From NCBI GenBank assembly GCA_035946175.1, contig DASYZQ010000035.1, forward strand, positions 1 through 22,995: 22,995 nt of DNA. Reading direction: 5' to 3'. Origin of the DNA: DASYZQ01 sp035946175 (lineage in GTDB: Bacteria; Patescibacteriota; Saccharimonadia; Saccharimonadales; UBA4665). Numbering within the stretch: position 1 is the first letter of the stretch; each line of letters starts with the position of its first letter. The position numbers were made by a program, and so were the translations under genes. Below, in pieces: positions 1 to 7,259 of this stretch. The notes beneath the pieces are model-generated. The model did no database searches. It was not told the origin of the DNA and saw only the letters and a program-made list of their open reading frames with translations.

Positions 1-88
1 ACCGAACGGCCAGAGCACGACGTGAAGCAGCACCTTCCTTGGCTTTTGTTATGAATGTTTGGAGCTGCTGTTTTTGTGTTTCGTTCAA
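1..88 (-). CDS. Partial reading frame at left edge, possible N-terminus of a DNA-binding or transposase protein
   Basis: An open minus-strand frame runs off the left edge of the window. It can start at a TTG at 88-86 and follows a stop in the same frame a few codons upstream. The visible 29 residues begin LNETQKQQLQ and end with a basic, Ala-rich helix (ASRRALAVR). This looks like the helical start of a helix-turn-helix protein, of the kind that opens many IS630-type transposases. A GGGGAG lies just before the TTG but is closer than usual for a Shine-Dalgarno. The fragment is too short to assign a family, and it may be chance. Confidence 0.3.
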   Translation of the reverse strand, partial: MNETQKQQLQTFITKAKEGAASRRALAVR

Positions 89-164
89 ACTCCCCGAATT
101 GTAACGCTATTTGGCGCAAGTGAGAATGTTTGGTCTATAGGCTGACTTTTGGCCTACATCCCCA

Positions 165-462
165 CTATGCCTTGGCTATAGATAATTGATTGAGCTTTAT
201 GGCGTTCATAGCAAGTTGCCAGGGTTCGGCACCAAAAGCAATCGTTGGGCCTTCAGGAGCTTTGGAATCCCGTACGGCCATACCACCTGCAAGGTGTGCT
301 GTTTCTACGCAGTTCCCATCTGCGCTATAACTACTCTTCCCCCAGTCAGCTTCTGCTAATTGCTCTGAAGTGAGAGGTGCTACCTCAACGCACGGTACCG
401 TTAGGGTTACTATAGCTTGACTTATACCAACCTAACCCTCCGCTTGTTTCATTAGATGTCAT
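165..462 (-). pseudogene. Frameshifted tandem DUF397-domain protein
   Basis: Starting at ATG 462 the minus strand reads MTSNETSGGLGWYKSSYS and then stops at TGA 387-385. One frame over, from TGC at 392, it continues as CVEVAPLTSEQ, then DWGKSSYSADGNCVETAHLA and GGMAVRDSKAPEGPTIAF, ending at TAG 165. W-x-KSSYS, G-x-CVE-x-A and V-RDSK-P-GP are the hallmark motifs of DUF397, here present as one partial and one complete copy. DUF397 proteins are small, of unknown biochemical role, abundant in Actinobacteria and often paired with an XRE regulator; no such partner is visible. A single extra base near 393-395 would explain the break; assembly error or +1 frameshifting are alternatives. The gene has one of the strongest Shine-Dalgarno sequences in the window (AAAGGAGG at 478-471), unlike its neighbours, which fits transfer from an actinobacterium. 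Confidence 0.8.
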
Positions 463-926
463 AACTGTACCCTCCTTTAGTTATTTAGCTTATCCTTCGA
501 GCTTGTATGCCCCTTATGGTTAATATAGCACAGTGTCATGAGAGGGGTAGGGTGGATGCTCTTGGCGTAAGCAACAGAGAAGAATTGGTCAAGCCGTGAT
601 GTCTAAACCTAGCAACGGTCACGAGTCCCATAAACCACCGTTTTTGGACTTGGCTGCATACTCACTATACAACCAGCCGTTCTTGAATAGGTGAGAGTAT
701 TATATCTTGTCTCAGAAACTTAATACCAATACTTGTATGCCATATTGAGTCTTGTGTGATCGAATTCTACAGTAGATAGGATCTATAGGCAGATTATATC
801 TTAGTCTACGCAGTACAGTGCCAGAGCCGTACAGATTAGTCCGACATCTCGAAATGTTGTTATGAGCTGGCTTGGTTGACGATTAGTAGGAGGTGAGGAG
901 ATGTATTTTCAGGGCGCCTTTGATGG
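463..926. other. Gene-free stretch upstream of the DUF397 remnant
   Basis: About 460 bp without a convincing coding region on either strand. On the minus strand an extended -10-like element (TGC followed by TATATT, plus-strand positions 522-530) lies about 60 nt before the DUF397 start and could be its promoter; no good -35 accompanies it. The rest shows no recognisable RNA gene, repeat or terminator. It may be decayed accessory DNA. Confidence 0.4.
471..530 (-). promoter_or_regulatory. Putative promoter and strong ribosome binding site of the DUF397 gene
   Basis: Reading the minus strand, TGCTATATT (530-522) resembles an extended -10 box. About 44 nt further on, AAAGGAGG (478-471) is a near-perfect Shine-Dalgarno, 8 nt before the ATG at 462. 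The ribosome site is unambiguous; the promoter is tentative because a -35 hexamer is not evident. Confidence 0.4.
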
Positions 927-1859
927 CTAATGGATGATTGATTCAATTCGTCTTGCCGAATCATAGCAGTTGACTCCGAGGAATGCTTGACGAGTGGCCG
1001 AAAGCGATTCAAAGTCCTCGCAGTTTGGCATAATGTTGCCATTCTCGTGGGGGTCGTTATACCAATTCAGATTCACCAATTGCCAGTTACTAGCACCTTG
1101 TTTGTATAGGTATGCCTTGGTCTCACCAGCATTGTTATAAATAGGCAGGATCGCAGTGAGAAACCCTGACGTCTGATTTGTGCTTACTATCGCCGCATTG
1201 ATTGCATTGATACCGAGATCGGGCGTTTCAGCAGCGTAAGCATGCACGAGTGTTTGGTCCTGGGTAGCTATGGATGCCAGCTGGCTGATGGGTACGCAAG
1301 CAATATCCAATTGGGTATATATGGAAATTTGGCAGAGGTTGCTGGTACTACGGTAGAAGTAAGTCACCGAGAGCAGATTGTCGCCAGGCTGGGTGGTTGG
1401 TGTCTGCTGTTGATAGCCATGTTGCTGCAGGTAGTTGCTTATGGCGGGCAGGGTTGCCATCAGCTCATCATACGTAGCCTGTTCACTCCCGCTGCGCTGA
1501 TCGTGAAGGCTCATGCTGCTGTTAGGCAAGGAGGGAACAATAACCTGAAAATCATAGCCAGGCAAGCTGTAGCCAGGCACGTTCTGTGTCGCCATCCCTG
1601 ATTCCCCTAGATAGCTGAAATGGGCTTGGAGGATAGTGCGTAGCGATGTTATCAGAACAGCAAGAGATTCAGTCGTGTTGGCAACCGGTGCCGACGGTTT
1701 TTGAGGGTGGTTTTTTAGCGGTGTGCTGACGGTGTATGCTGCGATCGCCAGCACAGTGATGAGCGCGATACTAACCAGGCCGAGCAACTTGGCGCCCCTA
1801 AATTCAAATAGCCGTTTGCGGGTTGGGCTAGGTAGTTCAGTTGGGGGTGACGTATCCAT
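927..1859 (-). CDS. Membrane-anchored extracytoplasmic protein of unknown function, coupled to ftsI
   Basis: A 310-residue protein I do not recognise. A short, basic, Pro-rich cytoplasmic tail (about 1-23) is followed by one hydrophobic segment (about 24-44) and a long Ser/Thr/Gln-rich soluble part, so it should sit in the membrane with its C-terminal domain outside. Four cysteines in the outer part (176, 188, 280, 298) could form two disulfides. Its ATG lies inside the last codons of the upstream transpeptidase gene (23-bp overlap, different frame), so the two are almost certainly co-transcribed and translationally coupled. The context suggests a role in the envelope or in septal wall synthesis, perhaps as a partner of the transpeptidase. 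That role is inference from position only. Confidence 0.8.
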   Translation of the reverse strand: MDTSPPTELPSPTRKRLFEFRGAKLLGLVSIALITVLAIAAYTVSTPLKNHPQKPSAPVANTTESLAVLITSLRTILQAHFSYLGESGMATQNVPGYSLPGYDFQVIVPSLPNSSMSLHDQRSGSEQATYDELMATLPAISNYLQQHGYQQQTPTTQPGDNLLSVTYFYRSTSNLCQISIYTQLDIACVPISQLASIATQDQTLVHAYAAETPDLGINAINAAIVSTNQTSGFLTAILPIYNNAGETKAYLYKQGASNWQLVNLNWYNDPHENGNIMPNCEDFESLSATRQAFLGVNCYDSARRIESIIH

Positions 1860-3594
1860 CGTTGATCAGCATATGCGCCAGATCGGCAAAGACTGGTTGG
1901 CCACCGAGTGCACCTGCGTAGCCAGGCACGTTCGGCTTTATGTTAAAGACCACAATGAGGTACTGCGGCTTGTTGTTGCCGACGAAGCCGATATAGGTAC
2001 CGTTAAAAATGTTTGAATAGTAACCGCCGGATGGATTAGCCACCTGGGCTGTACCGGTTTTTCCGCCGACGAGGTAGTTATTTGGAAAGTTCATAAAGCT
2101 GTAGCCTTCATGAAAATAGGTGGTAACCACATTTTGCATCAAAGGGATGAGTTCCTGACCAACTTTAGGAGAGACGACATTGTGCTCCAGAACTCTTGGC
2201 AGGTTGGCAGTAGTCTTGCCGCTCGGGGCAATAGTGCCAGCGACCAGGGTTGGCTGGTAGTAGGTGCCGCCATTGAGAACGCTGCTGAGGGCGGCGCCAA
2301 GTTGAAGCGCAGTGAGCGTAACTCCCTGGCCGAACGACGAATCGGCGTAGGTCAGGCTGATGCTCGGATTGCTCATGTCTGCCAGGGGTATGTAGCCGGT
2401 ATCTTCATAGCCCTGCTCAATGCCGGTAGGCTGGCCGAGCCGGAAACGCTTAGCCATATAGCTATGCCAGGTCTCGATACCCTTTTGGTTGATAGTCGTA
2501 CTGCCGGGGTTACTCATTTGCATAAGCATCCAGGTTGCGCCAGTATTGAGCGACAGTGCCAAAATGCTGGCGATGTTTTGCTGTCGGGCACCGCCGTCCT
2601 GTTCGATGTCTGTTATATTGAATCCATCAACCACCCAATGGGCCGGATCGAAAAAAGACTCATTAGGCGTAATTGCGCCGCTATCCAAGGCAGCAGACGT
2701 GGTGAGTGTTTTCATGCTTGAACCTGGCTCGATAGCGTTGTCTATGGCGGCGTTCTCAAACAGGGTAGGGTCGCTAACACTTTGGTAATTGGCCGGATCG
2801 TAGCTCGGATAGTTGGCCATGGCATCGATCTGGCCATTGTTCGGGTTCATGATAATTGCGCTCAATCCTTGTGAATTAGTGCTCTTGTATTTACTCTGCA
2901 AGATTTGCTGCATTTGTGATTGCATGGCTGTGTTTATAGTCAGTACGACATTGTCGCCAGGGTTCGGCTGTTTCTCAATGTTGCCCGGTTCGGCTACCAG
3001 TGGCACACCGTTGGCGGCGGTGTAGGCTTTTAGCTCGCCTGGTGTACCAGACAGGGTCTTATTGAGTGCCTGTTCCACTCCGTACTGGCCTTGTCCGTCG
3101 GTGCCGACGAAGCCAAGTACCTGAGCGGCCAGATCGCCGTTCGGATAAATGCGATAATCCTGGCCTTGAGTGCCTATACCAGGGTAGTGGTAGGATAGAA
3201 TTTTTTGTGATGCTTGGGGGCTGATTTTGCGGGCTAGGACAACGTACTGAGTGCCCTTAGCCTGCAGTTGCCGGGCATATGTTGCCGGATTGCCTCCAAT
3301 AATCTGGGCAATGCTGCTGGAGGTTTTACCTGGGTTCTTAATGAGAGAGGGGTCACCGTAGAGTGTATAGAGTTTTTGATTTAACACGATTGGTACGATA
3401 CTATCACCCTGTTGGGCCTCAATCAGGCCTCGCTCAGCTGGTATCTGGGTGGCTTCGAACTGCTGTGCGAAGGCTTTTTGGGCATAGCCATGGTAGTGAA
3501 TAACCTGCACATCAAAGAGGCGGATAACGAATATTGCCAGAACCAACATGATGATGCGATGTAGGGCTTCAGTTCGTCGAATGAATTGTTCCAT
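1837..3594 (-). CDS. ftsI: FtsI/PBP2-type peptidoglycan DD-transpeptidase
   Basis: A 585-residue class B penicillin-binding protein that cross-links peptidoglycan stem peptides outside the membrane. A short N-terminus leads into one membrane anchor (about 13-30). The non-catalytic dimerisation domain follows, with its conserved opening (IPAERGLI at 51-58) and YGVEQALNKTLSG (171-183). The transpeptidase domain has the full catalytic set: S292-x-x-K295 in EPGSSMKT, S348-L-N350, and K512-T-G in GGKTGTAQ. Length and the lack of PASTA repeats fit FtsI (division) or PBP2 (elongation). FtsI is preferred, but no other division genes are nearby. ATG at 3594 has no Shine-Dalgarno. The gene overlaps the following membrane protein and probably leads a two-gene operon. 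Confidence 0.93.
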   Translation of the reverse strand: MEQFIRRTEALHRIIMLVLAIFVIRLFDVQVIHYHGYAQKAFAQQFEATQIPAERGLIEAQQGDSIVPIVLNQKLYTLYGDPSLIKNPGKTSSSIAQIIGGNPATYARQLQAKGTQYVVLARKISPQASQKILSYHYPGIGTQGQDYRIYPNGDLAAQVLGFVGTDGQGQYGVEQALNKTLSGTPGELKAYTAANGVPLVAEPGNIEKQPNPGDNVVLTINTAMQSQMQQILQSKYKSTNSQGLSAIIMNPNNGQIDAMANYPSYDPANYQSVSDPTLFENAAIDNAIEPGSSMKTLTTSAALDSGAITPNESFFDPAHWVVDGFNITDIEQDGGARQQNIASILALSLNTGATWMLMQMSNPGSTTINQKGIETWHSYMAKRFRLGQPTGIEQGYEDTGYIPLADMSNPSISLTYADSSFGQGVTLTALQLGAALSSVLNGGTYYQPTLVAGTIAPSGKTTANLPRVLEHNVVSPKVGQELIPLMQNVVTTYFHEGYSFMNFPNNYLVGGKTGTAQVANPSGGYYSNIFNGTYIGFVGNNKPQYLIVVFNIKPNVPGYAGALGGQPVFADLAHMLINDGYVTPN

Positions 3595-3629
3595 ATGCTT
3601 TGTTTGGGTATATTTTTTGTAATGATAAC

Positions 3630-3646
3630 TACTACAGCGTAGTATA
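3630..3646 (-). promoter_or_regulatory. Inverted repeat overlapping a possible ftsI -10 box
   Basis: TACTAC and GTAGTA form perfect 6-bp arms around AGC at 3630-3644. On the minus strand the right arm overlaps a TATACT hexamer (3646-3641), a good -10 about 46 nt before the ftsI ATG. A weak -35 (TTCTTC) lies 17 nt upstream. An operator over a -10 box would suit a repressor; the binding protein is unknown. Confidence 0.35.
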
Positions 3647-3720
3647 CGCCGTTTACGTTGGCCGAAGAAGCGACTGGACTAATCGCTCCTCTTGAGGGAA
3701 AATACATGATCAGAGTCCAA

Positions 3721-3797
3721 GCCCGCGTAGCTCAGTGGATTAGAGCGATTGTCTTCGGAACAATAGGCCGTAGGTTCGAATCCTACCGCGGGCACCA
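3721..3797 (+). tRNA. tRNA-Arg (anticodon TCG)
   Basis: A complete 77-nt cloverleaf. The acceptor stem GCCCGCG pairs with CGCGGGC. The D arm is GCTC/GAGC around AGTGGATTA. The anticodon stem ATTGT/ACAAT encloses the loop CTTCGGA, giving anticodon TCG, which reads CGA and neighbouring Arg codons. The T arm is GTAGG/CCTAC around TTCGAAT. Discriminator A and a genome-encoded CCA complete it. It stands alone between divergent ftsI and the 4128 gene. The opposite strand translates into a long open frame that is an artefact of the tRNA. Confidence 0.96.
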
Positions 3798-4127
3798 TTA
3801 CATTTTTACAACAATACAGCACTTGAGATAGCGTCAAAGGTATATCCTCCTTTATGTCGAGAGGTTCATTGGTACCGTTAGAGTGCAAATATGTCTCCTG
3901 TGGAGCGGTCTTGGCATTGGCCTAGCTTATCACCAGGCCACTATTGAACCAGTGGTTAGACAAATACCACAGAGCTACCGACCCCACCAGTCTCTAGGCT
4001 GACGTCTGATGAATATTTATCCCAACTAAATTCGAGAAATGTTCTCGAGTATTGGGCCAGCACACTCTTTAAGAATCCACCAAATTGTGTGGTATTATTA
4101 CTTAAGCATCATTGTAGACAAACAAAA
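3798..4127. other. Gene-free stretch with several inverted repeats
   Basis: About 330 bp between the tRNA and the surface protein carry no convincing gene but hold clear dyad symmetry. TGGCCT/AGGCCA (3918-3923, 3935-3940) and CCACT/AGTGG (3938-3942, 3951-3955) share bases, so only one of the two hairpins can form at a time. Further on, TCGAGAA/TTCTCGA (4032-4048, 3-nt centre) is nested within CCCAA/TTGGG (4021-4025, 4052-4056). None is followed by a T tract, so these are not classical terminators. An upstream leader, small RNA or operators are possible; no known riboswitch class is recognised. Confidence 0.5.
4069..4098 (+). promoter_or_regulatory. Putative extended -10 promoter of the surface-protein gene
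   Basis: TGG followed by TATTAT (4090-4098) forms an extended -10 element, with a weak -35 (TTAAGA at 4069-4074) 18 nt upstream. Transcription would begin near 4105, 20-25 nt before ATG 4128. This favours 4128 over the GTG at 4089 as the true start, because the GTG would lie upstream of the transcript. Confidence 0.45.
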
Positions 4128-5540
4128 ATGACTACTCTAAGTAGGCTCATATCGAGAGCGCGCGTTGGCATTGAGAAATGGAACCGTCTCTGTTTGTCAC
4201 GTATCGGTATGGCCGGTAGGAAAGTAATCAATACTTATCACCATGTTCCGCTCTTTGCTCGTATAGGCATTATCTTATTAGTACTAATGGCTAGTAGTGG
4301 CACACTACTATTCCAGAATTATCGAGGTGACTTAATGCTCCACACCGCGATACACCTCGATAACAGTGGGCATTACGTGCTCGCACGGCGAGAACTAAAA
4401 GCAATTAATCAGTTTGGGCTACTAGCCAGCACCAGGAAACACATACGCACCGAACTTAAGCGTAATCAGCAATTGCAGCTAACAATGCAGCGTCTGGCCG
4501 AGATACGCCTATTGCTCAAACAACATAAGACGGCAGCCGCCAAGAGTTTACTGAAAACACTTACGTCTACTAACAGCAGCTCAACGATTGCGTCACAAGT
4601 AGAGCAGCTCCAAAATACGGCAAATAGCCAAATGAAGAGTAGCTCAGGTACTCATAGTAGTGGCGGCTCAAGTTCTCCGTCTGGCTCAAGCGGAGGAAGT
4701 GGAAGCTCGGGCGGTTCGGGGGGATCGGGAAGTGGCAGTGGTGGTGGAGGAGGCAGCTCCGGAGGGGGCTCTGGAGGTGGTGGAGGAGGCAGCGGTGGGC
4801 CCCCACCACCCCCACCACCTGGCCCCATGAGCTCCATTACGATTAACTCGTTCTCGCCTACTGTCAGTGCATACAGCTCAACAGAATGCCTCCTACATGA
4901 ATCAGTCAACTTCAGTGTGAACGGTAGCGGTAGCGTAACGGTCACCTGGGAGGAATTAAGCACAAAGACGAGTAGCGCCATAGAGAACCCCACTACCTAT
5001 TCGTTCTCTGCTGCAGGCAGCCAAACCGATACTCCTGGAAATAACCGTATGCAAGGCCTAGAGCCAGGTGATAGTTACCGTATTAGTGCTATTATTACCG
5101 ACACGGCTGACAGCAGTATCACTGCAACAGCAGGTCCGATAACATTTAGTACTTGTGCTGCTCCTCAAAGCCTCTTATCGCCAAACCAAGCATCATATAT
5201 GACCCAGCCAGTCACTCCCACTGGTCTTACCGACCCACAATTTCAGGATCCCATATTCTCCAATGAATGTAATACGAACCCGCAATCTTCCTTCAGTGTC
5301 AACGGCCCCGGTAGTGTACAGGTTGTTTATACTATCACCAGCAGTTATTCTATAGGTGCTACTCTCTATTCTTCGACCCAGGAAGACTTTACTGGCGCAG
5401 GCAGTTCTTCGGACAGTTCATATATTCGCATGCCGCACTTGCCTGGTGGGGGTAGTTACTCGGTCACTGCCGAGTTTAATGTACTTGGTGACCCGTCGCA
5501 TGATGCTACGCGAGGTCCAATCACTAGCGCCTGTTCGTAG
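4128..5540 (+). CDS. Membrane-anchored surface protein with Gly/Ser/Pro stalk and two Cys-bracketed repeat domains
   Basis: About 470 residues from ATG 4128 (a GTG at 4089 would add 13). In order: a basic cytoplasmic head; one membrane segment (about 44-63); a helical, Lys/Arg/Gln-rich region (about 68-165) with heptad-like leucines; a low-complexity stalk of Gly and Ser ending in a run of seven prolines (about 171-232); then two related domains of about 90-125 residues. Both domains contain FSVNG-x-GSV and begin with an EC motif (Cys254, Cys381) and end near a second cysteine (Cys343, Cys469), suggesting one disulfide each and a beta-sandwich fold. The layout is that of a cell-surface display protein holding two binding domains away from the membrane. 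The ligand is unknown. No sortase motif is seen; anchoring is by the N-terminal helix. Confidence 0.82.
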   Translation: MTTLSRLISRARVGIEKWNRLCLSRIGMAGRKVINTYHHVPLFARIGIILLVLMASSGTLLFQNYRGDLMLHTAIHLDNSGHYVLARRELKAINQFGLLASTRKHIRTELKRNQQLQLTMQRLAEIRLLLKQHKTAAAKSLLKTLTSTNSSSTIASQVEQLQNTANSQMKSSSGTHSSGGSSSPSGSSGGSGSSGGSGGSGSGSGGGGGSSGGGSGGGGGGSGGPPPPPPPGPMSSITINSFSPTVSAYSSTECLLHESVNFSVNGSGSVTVTWEELSTKTSSAIENPTTYSFSAAGSQTDTPGNNRMQGLEPGDSYRISAIITDTADSSITATAGPITFSTCAAPQSLLSPNQASYMTQPVTPTGLTDPQFQDPIFSNECNTNPQSSFSVNGPGSVQVVYTITSSYSIGATLYSSTQEDFTGAGSSSDSSYIRMPHLPGGGSYSVTAEFNVLGDPSHDATRGPITSACS

Positions 5541-5630
5541 AAATTAATATATCGCTGTGGATTTGCGAGCATTAATGGTAACCTGTCTTTTATTTTCGAG
5601 ATAACATCTGAGAGTTCGAACCCCACCATC

Positions 5631-5646
5631 CTAGCAAAGCTGCTAG
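5631..5646 (+). other. Short perfect hairpin just before the phosphatase start
   Basis: CTAGCA and TGCTAG form a perfect 6-bp stem around AAGC, ending 3 nt before ATG 5650. No Shine-Dalgarno is present for this start. The hairpin could limit access to the start codon or mark the end of the preceding transcript, although no T run follows. It may also be chance. Confidence 0.3.
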
Positions 5647-5649
5647 AAT

Positions 5650-6429
5650 ATGATCATGAAATCTCCGTATATTCCTGTAGCACTTGAAGCCGTTAGTGCC
5701 GCTGAGGCGTTAATTTTAAAATACTACCAAAGCAATTTAGACGTTTCTACAAAACCCGATAATACCCCTGTGACGATTGTCGACCAGCGAGCTGAGGAAA
5801 TAATTAAAGATACCATCCATGCAGCGTTTCCCGATCATACTTTCTACGGGGAAGAGGGAGAAAAGGTTGACCTAAAAAACCACAAAGGATTTACGTGGAT
5901 TATTGACCCGATTGACGGAACAAAAAGTTATATTCGTGGTATCCCTCTCTTTGGAACTTTATTGGCACTGCTTCATGATGGGGAATTGATTGTTGGGGTC
6001 TCTAATGCACCAGCGTGGGGAGAGCTCCTATACGCAGCTAAAGGTGAGGGTGCATTTTTCGGGGGCAAACCTCTCAAGGTATCAGAAATCCAAGATATGA
6101 GTGAAGCATATCTAAGCAACGGACGGCTGAAATATTTTGAAGATATTAACAAAATACCTCAACTGTTGAAGTTGGGTAGGCAAGCAAAATGGGCGAGAGG
6201 AATGGGAGATTTCTGGGTTTACCACCTTGTTGCGCAGGGAAAGGTCGATATCATGATAGAGGGTTCTGTTAAATTTTGGGATATTGCGGCCGCAAAAGTG
6301 ATTGTCGAGGAAGCTGGTGGAACAATGACGCAGCTTGATGGTCAACCTATTAATTATCAATCTACAACAGCCTTGGCAACAAACGGTTTATTGCATGCAA
6401 TGACTGTTGCAGCCCTGAACGAAGAATAA
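5650..6429 (+). CDS. Inositol monophosphatase-family phosphatase (IMPase / histidinol-phosphatase type)
   Basis: A 259-residue Mg-dependent phosphatase that hydrolyses a phosphomonoester such as inositol-1-phosphate or histidinol phosphate. The metal-site motifs are all present: VDQRAEE (44-50), YGEEG (66-70), the signature WIIDPIDGTKSYIRGIP (83-99) and WDIAAAKVIVEEAGG (210-224). The signature ending in a conserved aromatic and GIP is common in HisN-type enzymes, so histidinol phosphatase is a real alternative. No his genes are near, whereas inositol-3-phosphate synthase lies in the same window, so it could supply the second step of inositol formation. The gene is visibly richer in A/T than its neighbours, a possible sign of separate origin. 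ATG 5650 and ATG 5656 are both possible starts; neither has a Shine-Dalgarno. Confidence 0.9.
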   Translation: MIMKSPYIPVALEAVSAAEALILKYYQSNLDVSTKPDNTPVTIVDQRAEEIIKDTIHAAFPDHTFYGEEGEKVDLKNHKGFTWIIDPIDGTKSYIRGIPLFGTLLALLHDGELIVGVSNAPAWGELLYAAKGEGAFFGGKPLKVSEIQDMSEAYLSNGRLKYFEDINKIPQLLKLGRQAKWARGMGDFWVYHLVAQGKVDIMIEGSVKFWDIAAAKVIVEEAGGTMTQLDGQPINYQSTTALATNGLLHAMTVAALNEE

Positions 6430-6537
6430 ACCCTTCATTCGCGGCAGCTGAGCGCACCATATCTGGGTAATTGTGCTTCTATAACACAGAGTAATATTTA
6501 TGTTTTCAGAGGACACAGCCGACTATCTATAGGAATA

Positions 6538-6807
6538 TTATTCGCTGCTGATCTTTCTCAGTTCCTCTTTGGCCTGGTTGAGCGTGGCCCGCCGTGCATT
6601 GGTGAGTCGCTTACCAGCTCTGTTTATATAAAAATTGAGCACCGACATTGCCGATTGATACGGTCCCGCCTTTCTGCGTTTGCTTCGCTGGGCTGATTTC
6701 ATTAGGGATATGGCTATCTTTTTGGGGTCATCCCAGGTAAAGACGCCTGGCTCTAAATCAAGCGCATTGCTTTTTTTAGTAACATCGTGGGACCAATACT
6801 TAGCCAT
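6538..6807 (-). CDS. DUF3175-domain small protein
   Basis: An 89-residue basic protein that matches the DUF3175 family along its whole length: W-S-x-x-V-T-x-x-SNALDLE-x-GVF near the start, then DDPKKIA, the basic RSKRRKAGP and FYINRAGKRL. The family is small and widespread in soil bacteria, with no established function; it is usually a stand-alone cytoplasmic protein. It is divergent from the YqfO-like gene across a 70-bp gap, so the two may share a control region, and it converges on the phosphatase gene. The highly charged, Lys/Arg-rich composition would suit nucleic acid binding, but that is inference. Confidence 0.88.
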   Translation of the reverse strand: MAKYWSHDVTKKSNALDLEPGVFTWDDPKKIAISLMKSAQRSKRRKAGPYQSAMSVLNFYINRAGKRLTNARRATLNQAKEELRKISSE

Positions 6808-6863
6808 ACCTATAGACTACGCCCTCTTTGAGGATACGGGCATTTCACTCTTTGGTTTTGGGG

Positions 6864-6869
6864 TATCAT
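6864..6869 (+). promoter_or_regulatory. -10-like box placed for a leaderless YqfO-like transcript
   Basis: TATCAT at 6864-6869 ends 8 nt before ATG 6878, so transcription starting 6-8 nt downstream would begin at or next to the start codon. No Shine-Dalgarno is present and the -35 region is weak. The same spacing recurs before lysR. Confidence 0.35.
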
Positions 6870-6877
6870 GTATACGT

Positions 6878-7249
6878 ATGTTAGATCAAGCAACCAGAGA
6901 GGCTGTCAAGTTTGTCGTCTATGTACCTGAAACCCACGCTGACATCGTCAGGGAAACGCTCGGTAAGCTTGGGGCAGGTACCATCGGAGACTACAAATAC
7001 TGCACTTTTTCGGTCAAAGGCATCGGCCGTTTCATACCCCTTGGTTCGGCACACCCGGCTATCGGCGAGATCGGCAAACTTGAGTCGGTTAAAGAGGAGC
7101 GTATTGAGACAGTCTGCTACAAAGATGAACTTGAAAAAATTATTGATGCTGTAAACCTGGTGCATCCTTACGAGGAAGTTGCCTACGATATCTACCCGTT
7201 GATACTCAACCCGCATGATATAACACACAAGAAGCCGATAGGGATGTGA
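6878..7249 (+). CDS. YqfO/NIF3-type PII-like domain protein
   Basis: A 123-residue protein corresponding to the stand-alone PII-like (CutA-fold) domain found inserted in YqfO/NIF3 proteins. Typical blocks are visible: VKFVVYVPETHADIVRETL near the start, GAGTIGDYKYCTFS, GRFIPL, then a HPYEEVAYDIYPL close to the end. Family members form CutA-like trimers and may bind a small ligand or metal; the cellular role is not settled. An open frame extends upstream to 6680 through the divergent DUF3175 gene, but only from ATG 6878 does the sequence match the family, so that start is chosen. murA follows after only 10 bp, pointing to one operon. Confidence 0.85.
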   Translation: MLDQATREAVKFVVYVPETHADIVRETLGKLGAGTIGDYKYCTFSVKGIGRFIPLGSAHPAIGEIGKLESVKEERIETVCYKDELEKIIDAVNLVHPYEEVAYDIYPLILNPHDITHKKPIGM

Positions 7250-7259
7250 TTTCTCACTA

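Noticed and set aside
860..1042. Minus-strand 60-codon frame
   Set aside because: Low-complexity shadow overlapping the end of the 310-residue gene, with no signals of its own.
3679..3888. Minus-strand open frame of 69 codons containing VGFEPTAYC
   Set aside because: This is the well-known false translation of the antisense strand of a tRNA gene; the tRNA-Arg accounts for it.
4652..4993. Minus-strand Pro/Leu-rich open frame
   Set aside because: It is the antisense shadow of the Gly/Ser stalk of the surface protein; repetitive codons keep it open.
5612..5630. tRNA T-arm-like GTTCGAACCCCACC
   Set aside because: The flanking bases cannot form a T stem and no other part of a tRNA is present; judged chance rather than an attachment-site remnant.
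6680..6877. Upstream extension of the YqfO-like frame
   Set aside because: It runs antisense through DUF3175 and shows no similarity to the family; the family match begins just after ATG 6878.
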